A stretch of DNA of 64,000 nucleotides, from the NCBI GenBank assembly GCA_021298315.1, contig JAJTFC010000009.1, forward strand, positions 1-64,000, in the 5' to 3' direction. Position 1 is the first letter of the stretch; each line of letters begins with the position of its first letter. A program made the position numbers and the translations under genes. The notes beneath the pieces were generated by a model. The model saw only the letters and a program-made list of their open reading frames with translations. It did no database searches and had not been told where the DNA came from. Shown piece after piece: positions 27,601 through 36,271 of this stretch. The DNA comes from Planctomycetaceae bacterium. GTDB lineage: Bacteria > Planctomycetota > Planctomycetia > Pirellulales > Pirellulaceae.

Positions 27601-30600
27601 CGAGACGGATTCAACGGGTGGATCGCGCATCAGAGCCAACGGCATCGGCAAGCTTTGCCGTTTTCGATCAAATCTTTTCTGCACTGTCACTCCATACCAT
27701 GTTGCCTTGGTTGGGTATGGGAGCCATCGTAGGTGTTTCGGTCATGACCCAATCGACGGGTGTTCCAGGACTTGGGGGTTCGATCTCCTGGGCTGTTTGG
27801 TTGGTGGCTGGTCTGATGGCGTTGGCCGCGATGTTTCTGATCATCGCACGAAGATTTTTTGAGTCTGAGGATCGGAGCCAAATAGGCACGGCTTGGACGA
27901 TCGCCGCTTCAGTCCTGTTGCTTTCGCCAATCCTTGCGTGGGTTCTCTTGCAGATCGTCGTAACCTTAATCGCCCATCCATTGACGGGTCCCAACCCGGA
28001 CGCATTTTTCTCGCGCATAGGGTTGGCAGGTTCCTACGCTGTGCCGATTTTGATGGTTGCCATCGGTTTGATTTCCGTCGCGGTGACCAGACCCAATCCA
28101 CGATTGGCTTTCACGGCTGCAATATTCTTGATGGTTAGTATCGCCGCTGGTTATCTCCTCGTTCTCAAATCCAAAGGTGTTTATATCGAGTCGTGGATTG
28201 GACTTTGTGCGATTCTCTCGGCGACAGCTTCGATCTACGGCATCGTATGGAATCGCATGGTTGCCGATGATCATCGGCCAGAGAGTATTTTGCACTGGAA
28301 TCAAGGCTCGATTCAAAAAGTAAGGGGAGATCTGCAAGGTGCTCTTCATAAAATAAGCATCGGGTTTGCAGTGACTGGAATCGTTGCGATTACCCTGAAT
28401 GTATTGCTGTTACAAACCCCTTCGCCGGGGCTCGCTTGGGGATCGGCAGCTATCCTCGCGACGATCATCTTGCATTTCGTACAAGCACCCAAGGCGAACC
28501 TCAACCTCGACCTGAGTCGGTGGCTCTTGGCGATTGGAATACCCCTTATGGGTATTGCGGTTCCCTGTTTTAGCACCCTCGTTGAAAGTCTTTGGGCTGG
28601 CAGCATCGTGATTTTTCTCACGGGAACGGCCATCGTACTGCAATCGATCAGAACCGACGCTCAAGGTAAACGACTCAGCAGTCCACGTTTCGCTCTGTGG
28701 TGGGTGCTAGCCATTGCAGTGTGCATGAGTATCAAAGCATTTGTCGAGTACTATATTTTCCCCACACCAGTTTTATCCGAGCGATTGCTACCCGTGGCAA
28801 TTTTGATGGGATCATGGGCTCTGGCTGCCGCGACCGTTTGGCTCCACTCGGATCGCTGGACTTGGACGTGGAGTTTACTGTTGGCGCATCTTGCCGGACT
28901 CTTCTATCTAGTCGGATTCACGGATACAAATTTGATCGGGCAAGTTCCACTTTATGGTGGGCTGATGCTACATATCGCGATTGCGGCTGGATCTTCGACC
29001 TTGGCAACCTTGAGCGGATTTGGATCAAGATCTCGGGTGCCTTTGGTTTTAGCGACGGTGATTCTCTTTGCCTTCAGTGCTACTTGGTTACTCGGAGCGC
29101 TGGGTCATATGATGGATAAGGGGATCGTTTTTGACCGCAGATGGTTTGCTATAGCCATTGCAGCTTGTGCCTTGGGTGGGATTACAGGGTTTTGGAATAA
29201 AAAGTCCAAAGACGAGCATGCAGTGATTTATCTTGTTGGTTTATCCAGTTGCGTATGGCTCATCCAGCTTGTCGGTGCGGCAAGTGAGCACTTGTTCTGG
29301 TTTGTGACGATTGTCTTGTCTGCCTATTGTTTGGCATCAAGCTTTCTATGGAGTTCCGGCGAGCGGATCCAGCAAGAGCTCACAAAAATGCTAAAGATAC
29401 CAGCCGCAGTCGATAAACCCCGCTGGATGCTCGTTGTCCCTTTCAATACGTTCCTGGCGCTTGGTGTTACCGCCTTGGGAGTTTGCTCGCAGTATCTACA
29501 GAGTGCACAGAACCTGCGATTCATTTCCGCAAACGGTATTATGGCAGCAGCTTTTGCAATCGGTTTTATGGCCCGTTATGCGAGCTTTCGAGGTTCGAAT
29601 ACACCGATGCGAGTCTTGGCGTTGATCGTAGGCGCGTTTTACGCGATCTGCTTGTTCTGGCACGTTCAGGACATCCATACGCCGATCCTCTGGCGTCTTG
29701 CGGTTGCCCCACTCCCATTGATGCTGACGGCTGCAATCTATGGATTTGGGTTGATCAAGTGGTTGAACGGCAAAGAGGATTGGACACAAGCGAGCATGTT
29801 CCTAGTCCCGTGGATCGTTGCGATGGCGATCGTGACATGTTTTGTTTCCGTGCTTGGGGAAGCTCAGTTCATAGGCTTTGCAAGTCAACAGATTTCGAAT
29901 GTGTATCCCAAGGTTTGTATGGTTCTGGCACTTGCGATCTCGGTGGTCCTATGCCTTGCTGCTGCGTTGTTGCCAGGAAAAGATCCACTCGGTTTGTCTG
30001 ATCGAGGCCGAGAGCTTTACGTTTATGGCGTGCAAGCGATTTTGGTTTTGCTGATCATCCACTTACGCGTTACACTCCCCTTCCTCTTTGGAGGATGGAT
30101 GCAAAGCATATGGCCGCTGCTCGTTGTAGCGATCGGGTTTGCCGGAGTCGGTATTTCCGAATGGTCCGCGCGACGTGGCTGGAAGGTGCTGGCAAACCCA
30201 CTTCGAAACAGCGGTAGCCTTTTGCCCTTGCTGCCGATCCTTGCACCATGGATTTCTCCATCGCAGGTCGACCAAGGAGCTACGATGCTCGTAGCTGCGG
30301 TTGGTTACGGCATGTTTGGATTCTTCCGAGCAAGTCCCATCTACATCACCGCGAGCATACTTTGTGCGAACATCGCCTTTTGGCAACTGCTGCACAAGAA
30401 TGATTTTTCCTTTGTGCGTCATCCTCAGTTGTGGGTCATCCCCCCCGCTTTGTGCGTATTTGCAGCAGGGCAATTCTTCAAAAATCGTCTGGCACCCCAA
30501 CAGCTCGCTTCGATTCGCTACGCGTCGATCGGTTCGATCTACGTGGCATCGACCAGTGAGATTTATCTCCAAGGGATATCGCGTGCACCCTGGCTACCGA

Positions 30601-30866
30601 TCGTTCTGGCAGTGCTGTCGGTTTTAGGGATTCTCTTTGGGATCGCAGCTAGGATCCGATCGATGCTGTGGCTCGGAGCGATGTTCCTCGCTGTGGCGAT
30701 GTTCAGTATCCTGTGGTACGCCGCAGTCGACATGAATCAAACTTGGATATGGTACGTTTGTGGTATCGTGCTCGGTGCGATCATGCTCTTTATGTTTGCG
30801 ATGTTTGAGAAACGACGCGAGGATCTCAAACGCCTCATCAGCAATGTCCAAGCCTGGGAAGAGTGA
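24678..30866 (+). CDS. Giant polytopic membrane protein with zinc ribbon
   Basis: I start it at the ATG at 24678; the track uses a GTG two codons earlier. The 2,063 residues begin with a membrane helix (IILTVISFILWAAVGHVFWLAL). A four-cysteine zinc-ribbon motif at about residues 37-54 follows (CSECGG...CRSCGW). Then comes a proline-rich soluble linker to about residue 195. From there to the end it is an almost unbroken series of hydrophobic segments, by eye several dozen membrane helices, ending in a short charged tail (FEKRREDLKRLISNVQAWEE). No catalytic motif is visible. The repeated hydrophobic blocks suggest internal duplication, loosely recalling DUF2157/DUF2339-type multi-helix proteins, but I do not recognise the family. 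It is a single gene divergent from the sigma/kinase pair and followed 126 bp later by a PQQ-propeller gene. Confidence 0.88.
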   Translation: MDWIILTVISFILWAAVGHVFWLALSWPFSQMSSRRCSECGGPLGLNDKACRSCGWTSVPIDVKRSLRNARQTLDAALKRQLIDQETFDRGLQVLANLEKRLDSERLQGVGFSHQAPSTKLENRPSSPSTNVPQETISPKVILRPKPPVVDSPQVPLPQATTAVPAEVHALDREYKEEKPKEKLVPSKPTRTWTQVLGAFMEESNIRWGEIIGGLLIVCCSTALVISFWEHIATRPWLKFSIFTGINVSTLGLGLYAWHRWKLPTTSKGILLIGMMQLPLNFLAFALFTKGLPWDWPTVAGEMLSMAILGGLAYMAAKILTPGAVGIATCTPVIFGLANLLIRRTVGESEGFPVLYAWALGLTGLYAIGVLWIRRPLIRDAQGSFAPALEFLALSTFGLILSVGLLLRCTGHPMEAFRMLSPLWTLMAIPSLLIALDIGQRIKKESSLQVPILLLGVASIALGGIAVMFSWPAPLLMIATGIGLLVMIAIGGVLMRHAGLVYPASITLSFLVVLAWYGLNHQIPWMNQSTQSLIDTLATPTSGFVWVGYSLVCAVVSMLFTALRKPTVATGVLRSAFISGALGTIVLTAFGFGREAYSTSLGTIYGLYAVAAFALATLRRKPSLEIVAIVFLVAASFQWFIVGWAGFDFAVPIYQCLLAIAVSLIVGMLAQHALGFPQSPERPVVIAGLISLIVFTTDTLTWTNSFNPLLTASLLWFLYAWMGSDKNYWRISQLVAIASSTVGLVTVCKSANWWATSSAESWLCFVHPMFLQYLALSFFLVGLALVALSEVLRHSTKLALANIVGPLVQMHDLSIAKLLVGSGAVLALGVMVYGAIPGVSQEIIPRDALARTQLITYTQAGLQVERMVPDLGSLELSGIPHAAASWGIGSDKYRVWGLPPILAVWTLGIVACLSLCRSIRNQSDESWRDWIGISATILLAIWYPLSTLAEPSISVASSLRWLTAAVFFLACLILSRRIQRVDRASEPTASASFAVFDQIFSALSLHTMLPWLGMGAIVGVSVMTQSTGVPGLGGSISWAVWLVAGLMALAAMFLIIARRFFESEDRSQIGTAWTIAASVLLLSPILAWVLLQIVVTLIAHPLTGPNPDAFFSRIGLAGSYAVPILMVAIGLISVAVTRPNPRLAFTAAIFLMVSIAAGYLLVLKSKGVYIESWIGLCAILSATASIYGIVWNRMVADDHRPESILHWNQGSIQKVRGDLQGALHKISIGFAVTGIVAITLNVLLLQTPSPGLAWGSAAILATIILHFVQAPKANLNLDLSRWLLAIGIPLMGIAVPCFSTLVESLWAGSIVIFLTGTAIVLQSIRTDAQGKRLSSPRFALWWVLAIAVCMSIKAFVEYYIFPTPVLSERLLPVAILMGSWALAAATVWLHSDRWTWTWSLLLAHLAGLFYLVGFTDTNLIGQVPLYGGLMLHIAIAAGSSTLATLSGFGSRSRVPLVLATVILFAFSATWLLGALGHMMDKGIVFDRRWFAIAIAACALGGITGFWNKKSKDEHAVIYLVGLSSCVWLIQLVGAASEHLFWFVTIVLSAYCLASSFLWSSGERIQQELTKMLKIPAAVDKPRWMLVVPFNTFLALGVTALGVCSQYLQSAQNLRFISANGIMAAAFAIGFMARYASFRGSNTPMRVLALIVGAFYAICLFWHVQDIHTPILWRLAVAPLPLMLTAAIYGFGLIKWLNGKEDWTQASMFLVPWIVAMAIVTCFVSVLGEAQFIGFASQQISNVYPKVCMVLALAISVVLCLAAALLPGKDPLGLSDRGRELYVYGVQAILVLLIIHLRVTLPFLFGGWMQSIWPLLVVAIGFAGVGISEWSARRGWKVLANPLRNSGSLLPLLPILAPWISPSQVDQGATMLVAAVGYGMFGFFRASPIYITASILCANIAFWQLLHKNDFSFVRHPQLWVIPPALCVFAAGQFFKNRLAPQQLASIRYASIGSIYVASTSEIYLQGISRAPWLPIVLAVLSVLGILFGIAARIRSMLWLGAMFLAVAMFSILWYAAVDMNQTWIWYVCGIVLGAIMLFMFAMFEKRREDLKRLISNVQAWEE

Positions 30867-30991
30867 TCGAAGCTGCAACTCGATGCACTTGAGCAATAGC
30901 CAAAGGATCCGATTACGATTACGATAAAAAGCTCTCGACTGAGCAAAGCTCACCCCAGTTGTTTTTTAAGACCCAAATGGAGATCGTAACC

Positions 30992-32302
30992 ATGAAATCG
31001 AATCCTTTTGCATCGCAAAACAGATATGCGATTGCACTCCTATGGAGCCTCTTGCCGTTCCCGTTGAGCTATGCCCAAGACTCCTGGAGTGGATTTCAAA
31101 ATGGCGGTCGATTGACGGTGTCGAATCTTCCTGATTCATGGGATGGGCAATCCAAAGACGTCGCTTGGAAGGTCGATATCCAAGGATATGGACAGTCAAC
31201 ACCGGTGGTCTTCGGCAACCAAGTATTCCTGACTTCTACCAGTGGAAAGAGCAAGGAAGGCTACCACCTAGCGGCTTATGCTTTGTCGGACGGATCAAAA
31301 CTTTGGCAGCAAGATTTTCAGAACCCGTCTCCAGAGGAGAATAACAATTACGTCAGCCGGGCCGCTCCGAGCCCTATCGTCGATGCCCAAGGGGTTGTCG
31401 TGAGCTTCGAAGGTGGTCTGGTCGCCTCATTTTCGCTCGACGGAAAACTTCGCTGGAAAAAGAATCTTGTTGAACTTTACGGGCCAATCAAAGCTCGACA
31501 TGGTTTAGCCGCTTCGCTCGAACAAGACAAAGACAATGTTTATGTTTGGGTAGAGCGGGAGCAGGATCCTTACCTTCTAGCTTTGAGCAAAACTTCAGGT
31601 GAGATGATTTGGAAATCGGCTGGTGTCGGTGCAACTAGTTGGAGCAGTCCCCGTCTAATTAGTGTCGCAGGCAAACCCCAACTCGTGTGTAGCTCGAGTG
31701 GAAAAATCGCAGGATACGATGTCCAGACAGGAAATAAACTCTGGGAGTTTAGCGACTTGGCAAACAATACAACCTGCACTCCTGTACCGGTATCCGATGG
31801 GAAATTTGTTGTTGGAGCCTCCGATGGTCGAGGGGAGCAATCGGGTGCTCAGGCCGCCGCTTCTAGTGGACTGATCGAAGTGAAAGCTTTAAGCGATGGA
31901 AAGTACTCGATTGATTATGTTTGGCGAGCCGAAAAGGCGACTTGTAGTTTCGGTAGCCCGATCGTAGCGGCCGACCGGGTCTGGATGGTGAATCGCTCGG
32001 GAGTGCTCTATCAACTCGAACTAGCAACAGGCAAGCAACTTTCGGCAGAGCGGGTTGGCTGCGGAAGCATCTGGGCAACTCCGCTAGCGACTTCCGAGAA
32101 ACTTTACCTCTTTGGGCAAAAGGGAACCACATCGATTGTCGATTTGGTAACAGCTAAAGAACTTGCCACATGCCCTAGCTGGGAGGAATCAGCAACAGCG
32201 CCACCGGCAGCCATGGGCGGTTCGGTGCTGTATGCTGCAGCCTGGGCAAGCAATACACTGCTTATTCGCCGAGGCGATGTTTTGTATGCGATTCGTAAGT
32301 AA
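30992..32302 (+). CDS. Secreted PQQ-like beta-propeller protein
   Basis: The ORF is open from 30959. The ATG at 30992 has GGAG nine bases upstream and begins a clean signal peptide (YAIALLWSLLPFPLSYAQD). The mature roughly 410 residues show repeated propeller blades of the PQQ/BamB type: YALSDGSKLWQQDF, FSLDGKLRWKKNL, LSKTSGEMIWKSAG, YDVQTGNKLWEFSD, and YQLELATGKQLSAERVG. Such proteins are exported and often abundant in planctomycetes as scaffolds or quinoprotein-like enzymes. No quinone-binding Cys pair or dehydrogenase domain is visible, so a binding or scaffold role is more likely than catalysis. The ankyrin gene follows 23 bp downstream. Confidence 0.85.
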   Translation: MKSNPFASQNRYAIALLWSLLPFPLSYAQDSWSGFQNGGRLTVSNLPDSWDGQSKDVAWKVDIQGYGQSTPVVFGNQVFLTSTSGKSKEGYHLAAYALSDGSKLWQQDFQNPSPEENNNYVSRAAPSPIVDAQGVVVSFEGGLVASFSLDGKLRWKKNLVELYGPIKARHGLAASLEQDKDNVYVWVEREQDPYLLALSKTSGEMIWKSAGVGATSWSSPRLISVAGKPQLVCSSSGKIAGYDVQTGNKLWEFSDLANNTTCTPVPVSDGKFVVGASDGRGEQSGAQAAASSGLIEVKALSDGKYSIDYVWRAEKATCSFGSPIVAADRVWMVNRSGVLYQLELATGKQLSAERVGCGSIWATPLATSEKLYLFGQKGTTSIVDLVTAKELATCPSWEESATAPPAAMGGSVLYAAAWASNTLLIRRGDVLYAIRK

Positions 32303-32325
32303 CCTCTTTTCATAAATACTTGATC

Positions 32326-32979
32326 ATGAACCAATACCCTTTCGATAACGATCCGAATCCAAGACGCTCTTTTTTTCGAACCTCTGCGGCATGGGCAGGT
32401 AGTCTTGCCGTCGGCACCGGAATGCTGCAACTCCATGGCCAACATGTCTTGGCTCAGGAGCCTGCTAGTCCAAGCGGCCCTACCGAGAGCCCTTTTGAGA
32501 GGGACTACGAAGCACCGGGTTTTAAGCCGTCGTGGAAGAAACCTCAGATCAATCGTCAGCTTGCTCAAGACTTCATCATTTATGCGCACTCGGATTTGGA
32601 GATGACCAAGAAGTTGCTCGAACGCGAGCCCGGTTTGATTAACGCATCGATCGATTGGGGGGCAGGTGATTGGGAGACGGCACTTGGGGGAGCATCCCAC
32701 ATGGGTCGGCATGAGATCGTGGAGTTTCTTTTGAGTCGTGGGGCGAGGATCGATTTGTTTTGCGCTGCGATGCAGGGACAGACCGATGCGGTACGTAGTT
32801 TCCTAACGCTGCAGCCATCGCTGATTGATGCCAAGGGCCCGCACGGATTTGGATTGCACTTCCATGCGCAGGTAGGCGGGGAAAAGTCCAAGGAGACGCT
32901 CGACTATTTGCAATCGGTCAAGGAGGTCGAACTCAAACCGATTCCGTTTTTGAAAAAACCAGCGGCTAGCGAAAAGTGA
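32326..32979 (+). CDS. Exported ankyrin-repeat protein
   Basis: I use the ATG at 32326; the track uses a TTG two codons earlier. The N-terminus (NPRRSFFRTSAAWAGSLAVGTGML) has an RRSFF twin-arginine-like motif and a hydrophobic stretch, suggesting Tat export. The middle holds two to three ankyrin-type repeats (DLEMTKKLLEREPGLINASIDWGAGDWETALGGASHMGRHEIVEFLLSRGARID, then QTDAVRSFLTLQPSLIDAKGPHG). The 217 residues end without another domain. Ankyrin repeats mediate protein binding, and the partner is unknown. It lies 23 bp after the PQQ-propeller gene and is probably co-transcribed. It converges with the VOC gene. Confidence 0.82.
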   Translation: MNQYPFDNDPNPRRSFFRTSAAWAGSLAVGTGMLQLHGQHVLAQEPASPSGPTESPFERDYEAPGFKPSWKKPQINRQLAQDFIIYAHSDLEMTKKLLEREPGLINASIDWGAGDWETALGGASHMGRHEIVEFLLSRGARIDLFCAAMQGQTDAVRSFLTLQPSLIDAKGPHGFGLHFHAQVGGEKSKETLDYLQSVKEVELKPIPFLKKPAASEK

Positions 32980-32996
32980 TCAATAGACTCATCAAG

Positions 32997-33455
32997 TTAG
33001 GGCTCTAATTGCCCTACAAGAATCGTGTAACCATCGGGGTCTTGGACTCGAAGTTCGCCGTGCGGCATGTAGAACGGATTGCAAATGGAATAGACAGCAC
33101 GGCGCTCGGGCATATGCCCTTCCTGGCCCCGTTTGCGTAAACCCGGTGGGATTCCGCCATCTTCAAGGCCATGAGCGATCAGGTGATCACGCAAGCCTCG
33201 CACGTCGCTTGCGTACATGTAGAACAGCACTGCTTGTTGGCTCGGAACGATCGGGCCGCTCGATAGTGCCAAGAATACTTCGGCTTGACCTGACTTTAAT
33301 CCGACAAAATTCGTCACCCTATCCTCGCGGACATAGCGACTCTCTACCTTGAATCCTAGCAATTGATAAAACTCGCAAGCCGCATCGACATCTTCGACAT
33401 GCAACATAGCGACACAACGATTCACAGCAGGCGATCGATCAGGATTGGATGTCAT
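32997..33455 (-). CDS. VOC (glyoxalase/bleomycin-resistance) family protein
   Basis: The ORF is open to 33659, but the conserved part begins near the ATG at 33455 (MTSNPDRSPAVNRCVAML). This leaves 152 residues, normal for a single VOC protein. It has the beta-alpha-beta-beta-beta units HVEDVDAACEFYQLLGFKVESR, VGLKSGQAEVFLALS and LFYMYASDVRGLRDHLIAHG. It ends in MPHGELRVQDPDGYTILVGQLE, where the conserved metal-ligand Glu sits (E in GELRV). The substrate cannot be told. The start has no strong ribosome-binding site; an ATG at 33512 is an alternative. The longer upstream part of the ORF looks non-coding and overlaps the promoter side of the dockerin gene. Confidence 0.82.
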   Translation of the reverse strand: MTSNPDRSPAVNRCVAMLHVEDVDAACEFYQLLGFKVESRYVREDRVTNFVGLKSGQAEVFLALSSGPIVPSQQAVLFYMYASDVRGLRDHLIAHGLEDGGIPPGLRKRGQEGHMPERRAVYSICNPFYMPHGELRVQDPDGYTILVGQLEP

Positions 33456-33610
33456 AAAGAGTCGGTTCTTTGAGTGTCTCACTGGTCTCTTGCAATTGGT
33501 GGATTCTACCATGATTGCATCATGATGTCCTGGATAGACGGACAGGACATCAGTGTAAAAAATCATTTGTACTAGCGACGAAAATGCTCGTTCAATGATT
33601 GGGCACGAAG

Positions 33611-35761
33611 ATGACAATAAAGAAACTTGGATACGAACGTCTCGAATCGCGATTGGCACTAACAGTTTCTATCCTTGAATCGGAGGATATCGGATATTTT
33701 TTTGATTCTGAAAGCAATATCGTCCAACGATATGACATTCAAGCGGAAACTTGGATCCATGCGATCGCTCTAGAAAACACCCTTGCTGGTCCACAAGTGG
33801 CCCACGTTGACGCCGATGGTATCTACGCAAGCTTTGGACAGACCGTCTACCGATACGCTTTGGATGGTTCATCCAAAACCCATTTGATCAATTCGCAATC
33901 ATCGGTAATTAGCATTCATTCGGATGGGGATCTGCTGATGATCGATTACAGCAGTTCGAATCAAACCAGATTTGTCAGTATCAGCAAAAGCAGCAATTAC
34001 GCCGTCGATTCCATGGTGAAAAGCAATTACTATTACAATACCCCGCCTATTTTTGCGATCGCTTCTGGATCAAACACGTTTTATGGAGCCTCATCATCGT
34101 TCTCTACCTTGCAGTTGTCCACCTTCACCTACGACCAAAGCGGCAAGTTTAGTCAAAGCTATAGTACGATTTCGAACTACGGCGATTATCCAGCGGGTGT
34201 ACGATCTTGGGTGTTTCCCGATGAGTCCAAGTTCATCCATAGCTCTGGCACGATATTTGCAACTTCGGATCTTCGATTGGTCAATCGCATCGCTCCGGTC
34301 GATGACATTGACTACCTGCAAAGTGAGATTCCATTCGTCGTGCAAGGCAACCAGATTACGGCTTACTCGAAGGCCTTCCTTCCTACGGGAATGGTCGATC
34401 TTGGCAGGAAACCGATCAAAATTTTTGTAGGGTCGACCGATGTGGTTGCCTTCTTCTTGGACTCTCTAGCTCCTCGAGGCTACCAAGTACAAATCATATC
34501 ACTCAGTGATTTTCATCCTGCCGATCCGAACCTTCCGATCGATCCTACCGGATTGGCCTATACTCCCGACTGGACAGGGGTGTCCAACCAAGCAAGAGTC
34601 TTGCTCATGAGCAAATCGCACCAGAATATCTTTATTTGGAACCCTATGACCTCGACCTATGAGCGAAGCATCGGATTGCTCGGAAGTCCTAATGCGGTTG
34701 CTTACGACCGAGCCGAAGACCTGATCTATGTCGCTTACGAATCAGGATTGATTTACAAGATCGATCTGCAAGATCCGCAACCCCATGAGGTTCCTTTCTA
34801 TCGTCTTCCGGGCAAGGCGTTGGCCATAGCGACTGCAGGTGAATTCGTTTTTGCTGTGAATCCATCCTATTATCGGTATGAACACCGAGTGATCTCAAGG
34901 GACGGATATTTGCTGAGCTTGAAAGATCATTACGAGCAATACACGGAATTTGTCTGGGACTCGGTGAATCAAGCGATTTACGCAAGCAGAGGAAATAGTT
35001 ATTCGACTGGCCTGATGTGGGAGTCGATCGATGCGATGGGTAACTTGCTCTCGCCTCCACATTCCTATTACTTCGAAGGTACTGGGGCGTTTCGACCTGT
35101 TCGATTCAACGATGGTAGCAAGTCGATTTTGCTCGGATCTGGCCTGGTTTTCGATGCCAAGACGCTCAAGCCTACCCTTTATACACTAGCCAATAGCATT
35201 ACCGACGCGGTGTGGTTCGCAGGTCGCTGGGTGACGATTCGCAACATCGTCGGAGTTCCTCAATTGCAACAATGGCTAGGACAGACCTTCGAGCCAATCG
35301 ATGTACTACAGTGGCCAAGCGGAACTGGGTACTCGGTGCAAGCAATAACAAGCAATCGAATCGTCATAACGGTAATCACCAGCCAAGGTGTTCCCTCGTT
35401 TTTGATCCTGGATGAGAATCTCCAGCCTGCGAAGGTCAATAATACCTGGCACAACTACGATGCACCGATGGATGTCGACGACGATGAGTTCGTATCTCCC
35501 CTAGACATACTGATCATGATCGACCAGATCAATCTCTACGGCTCACGTCAAATTATCAATGTAGGTGAACATTACTGCGATGCAGACAACGATGGAGTCA
35601 TAACTCCATTGGATATTCTCGACGTCATCGACTGGATCAACCTGCAAAAGAGCAGCGAATCAAAGCCCAATGGCGAATCGGAATTCAACACGGATTTTCT
35701 ATTTGCGGTCTTTGATGATTGGCCGATGGCACCCAATAAGCGGTTGAAAAAACCGCTCTAG
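33611..35761 (+). CDS. Exported dockerin-containing protein with LESRLAL N-terminus
   Basis: I start it at the ATG at 33611; the track uses a TTG four codons earlier. The N-terminus TIKKLGYERLESRLALTVS matches the LEPRLLL-like motif found at the start of many planctomycete exported giant proteins. The central 570 residues look like beta-propeller or WD-like strands (e.g. HQNIFIWNPMTSTYERS, AYDRAEDLIYVAYESGLIYKIDL). The C-terminal part has two calcium-binding dockerin type I repeats, DVDDDEFVSPLDILIMIDQIN and DADNDGVITPLDILDVIDWIN. Dockerins bind cohesins, and no cohesin is seen here. The protein is likely secreted or cell-surface. The stop codon lies beside a short perfect inverted repeat. 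Confidence 0.85.
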   Translation: MTIKKLGYERLESRLALTVSILESEDIGYFFDSESNIVQRYDIQAETWIHAIALENTLAGPQVAHVDADGIYASFGQTVYRYALDGSSKTHLINSQSSVISIHSDGDLLMIDYSSSNQTRFVSISKSSNYAVDSMVKSNYYYNTPPIFAIASGSNTFYGASSSFSTLQLSTFTYDQSGKFSQSYSTISNYGDYPAGVRSWVFPDESKFIHSSGTIFATSDLRLVNRIAPVDDIDYLQSEIPFVVQGNQITAYSKAFLPTGMVDLGRKPIKIFVGSTDVVAFFLDSLAPRGYQVQIISLSDFHPADPNLPIDPTGLAYTPDWTGVSNQARVLLMSKSHQNIFIWNPMTSTYERSIGLLGSPNAVAYDRAEDLIYVAYESGLIYKIDLQDPQPHEVPFYRLPGKALAIATAGEFVFAVNPSYYRYEHRVISRDGYLLSLKDHYEQYTEFVWDSVNQAIYASRGNSYSTGLMWESIDAMGNLLSPPHSYYFEGTGAFRPVRFNDGSKSILLGSGLVFDAKTLKPTLYTLANSITDAVWFAGRWVTIRNIVGVPQLQQWLGQTFEPIDVLQWPSGTGYSVQAITSNRIVITVITSQGVPSFLILDENLQPAKVNNTWHNYDAPMDVDDDEFVSPLDILIMIDQINLYGSRQIINVGEHYCDADNDGVITPLDILDVIDWINLQKSSESKPNGESEFNTDFLFAVFDDWPMAPNKRLKKPL
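35739..35757 (+). terminator. Short inverted repeat at the end of the dockerin gene
   Basis: AGCGGTT-GAAAA-AACCGCT is a perfect seven-base stem with a five-base loop, overlapping the last codons of the dockerin gene. No T run follows, so it is at most a weak intrinsic terminator. Confidence 0.35.
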
Positions 35762-35765
35762 GCAT

Positions 35766-35802
35766 GCTGCTATCCGCCGCATGGCGCAAGCCAGCGGGCA
35801 GC
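35766..35802. repeat. GC-rich hairpin with GCAA tetraloop
   Basis: GCTGC...CCGC-A-TGGC-GCAA-GCCA-GCGG-GCAGC folds into a strong stem with a GCAA tetraloop, one bulged A and a six-base internal asymmetry. It begins five bases after the dockerin stop codon. It looks like a REP-type palindromic unit or a terminator lacking a T run. The ORF called across it (35764-35958) looks spurious. Confidence 0.5.
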
Positions 35803-35915
35803 AACGAGTGGTCGGCTTACCACGTGCCATTGCATGCACTAGGCATGTCATCTTATAATATTGGCTTGCGTTTTTATCCATTTCATTGGGCTAGTAACCT
35901 GAAACGGCAGATTCG

Positions 35916-36224
35916 ATGGCCAAATCCAAAGCCAATGAAGAAACCAACGGCGAATTGAGTTTTGAGTCCGCCATGGCGGCGCTCGAACAGGCGGTGCGTA
36001 AACTCGAAAGTGGATCGCTCCCGTTGGATCAAATGCTTGCCGAATACGCCAAGGCGGTCGAGTACGTCCAGCAGTGCCACCGTCAGCTCGAAGGAGCTCG
36101 GCGGCGAATCGCCCAGTTGCAGAGTGTCGGACCCGATGGCAAAGCGAGCACCAAGGATTGGGACGACACGGCACCGGTCGTTAGCGAGAACCGCGAAGCT
36201 CCCACGCGTCGCAAGGCGACTTAG
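35916..36224 (+). CDS. xseB: Exodeoxyribonuclease VII small subunit
   Basis: The 102-residue protein has the XseB core (LSFESAMAALEQAVRKLESGSLPLDQMLAEYAKAVEYVQQCHRQLEGARRRIAQL). This is a helical hairpin that binds the large subunit XseA to form the single-strand exonuclease. The C-terminal 30 residues are a charged extension. In many bacteria it is next to xseA and ispA; here neither is present, so xseA must be elsewhere if the enzyme is active. It converges with the AAA ATPase gene. Confidence 0.92.
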   Translation: MAKSKANEETNGELSFESAMAALEQAVRKLESGSLPLDQMLAEYAKAVEYVQQCHRQLEGARRRIAQLQSVGPDGKASTKDWDDTAPVVSENREAPTRRKAT

Positions 36225-36271
36225 TACTACTACTTTTCGTACGTGCCTTTAACAGAGTAAAACAAAAAGAA

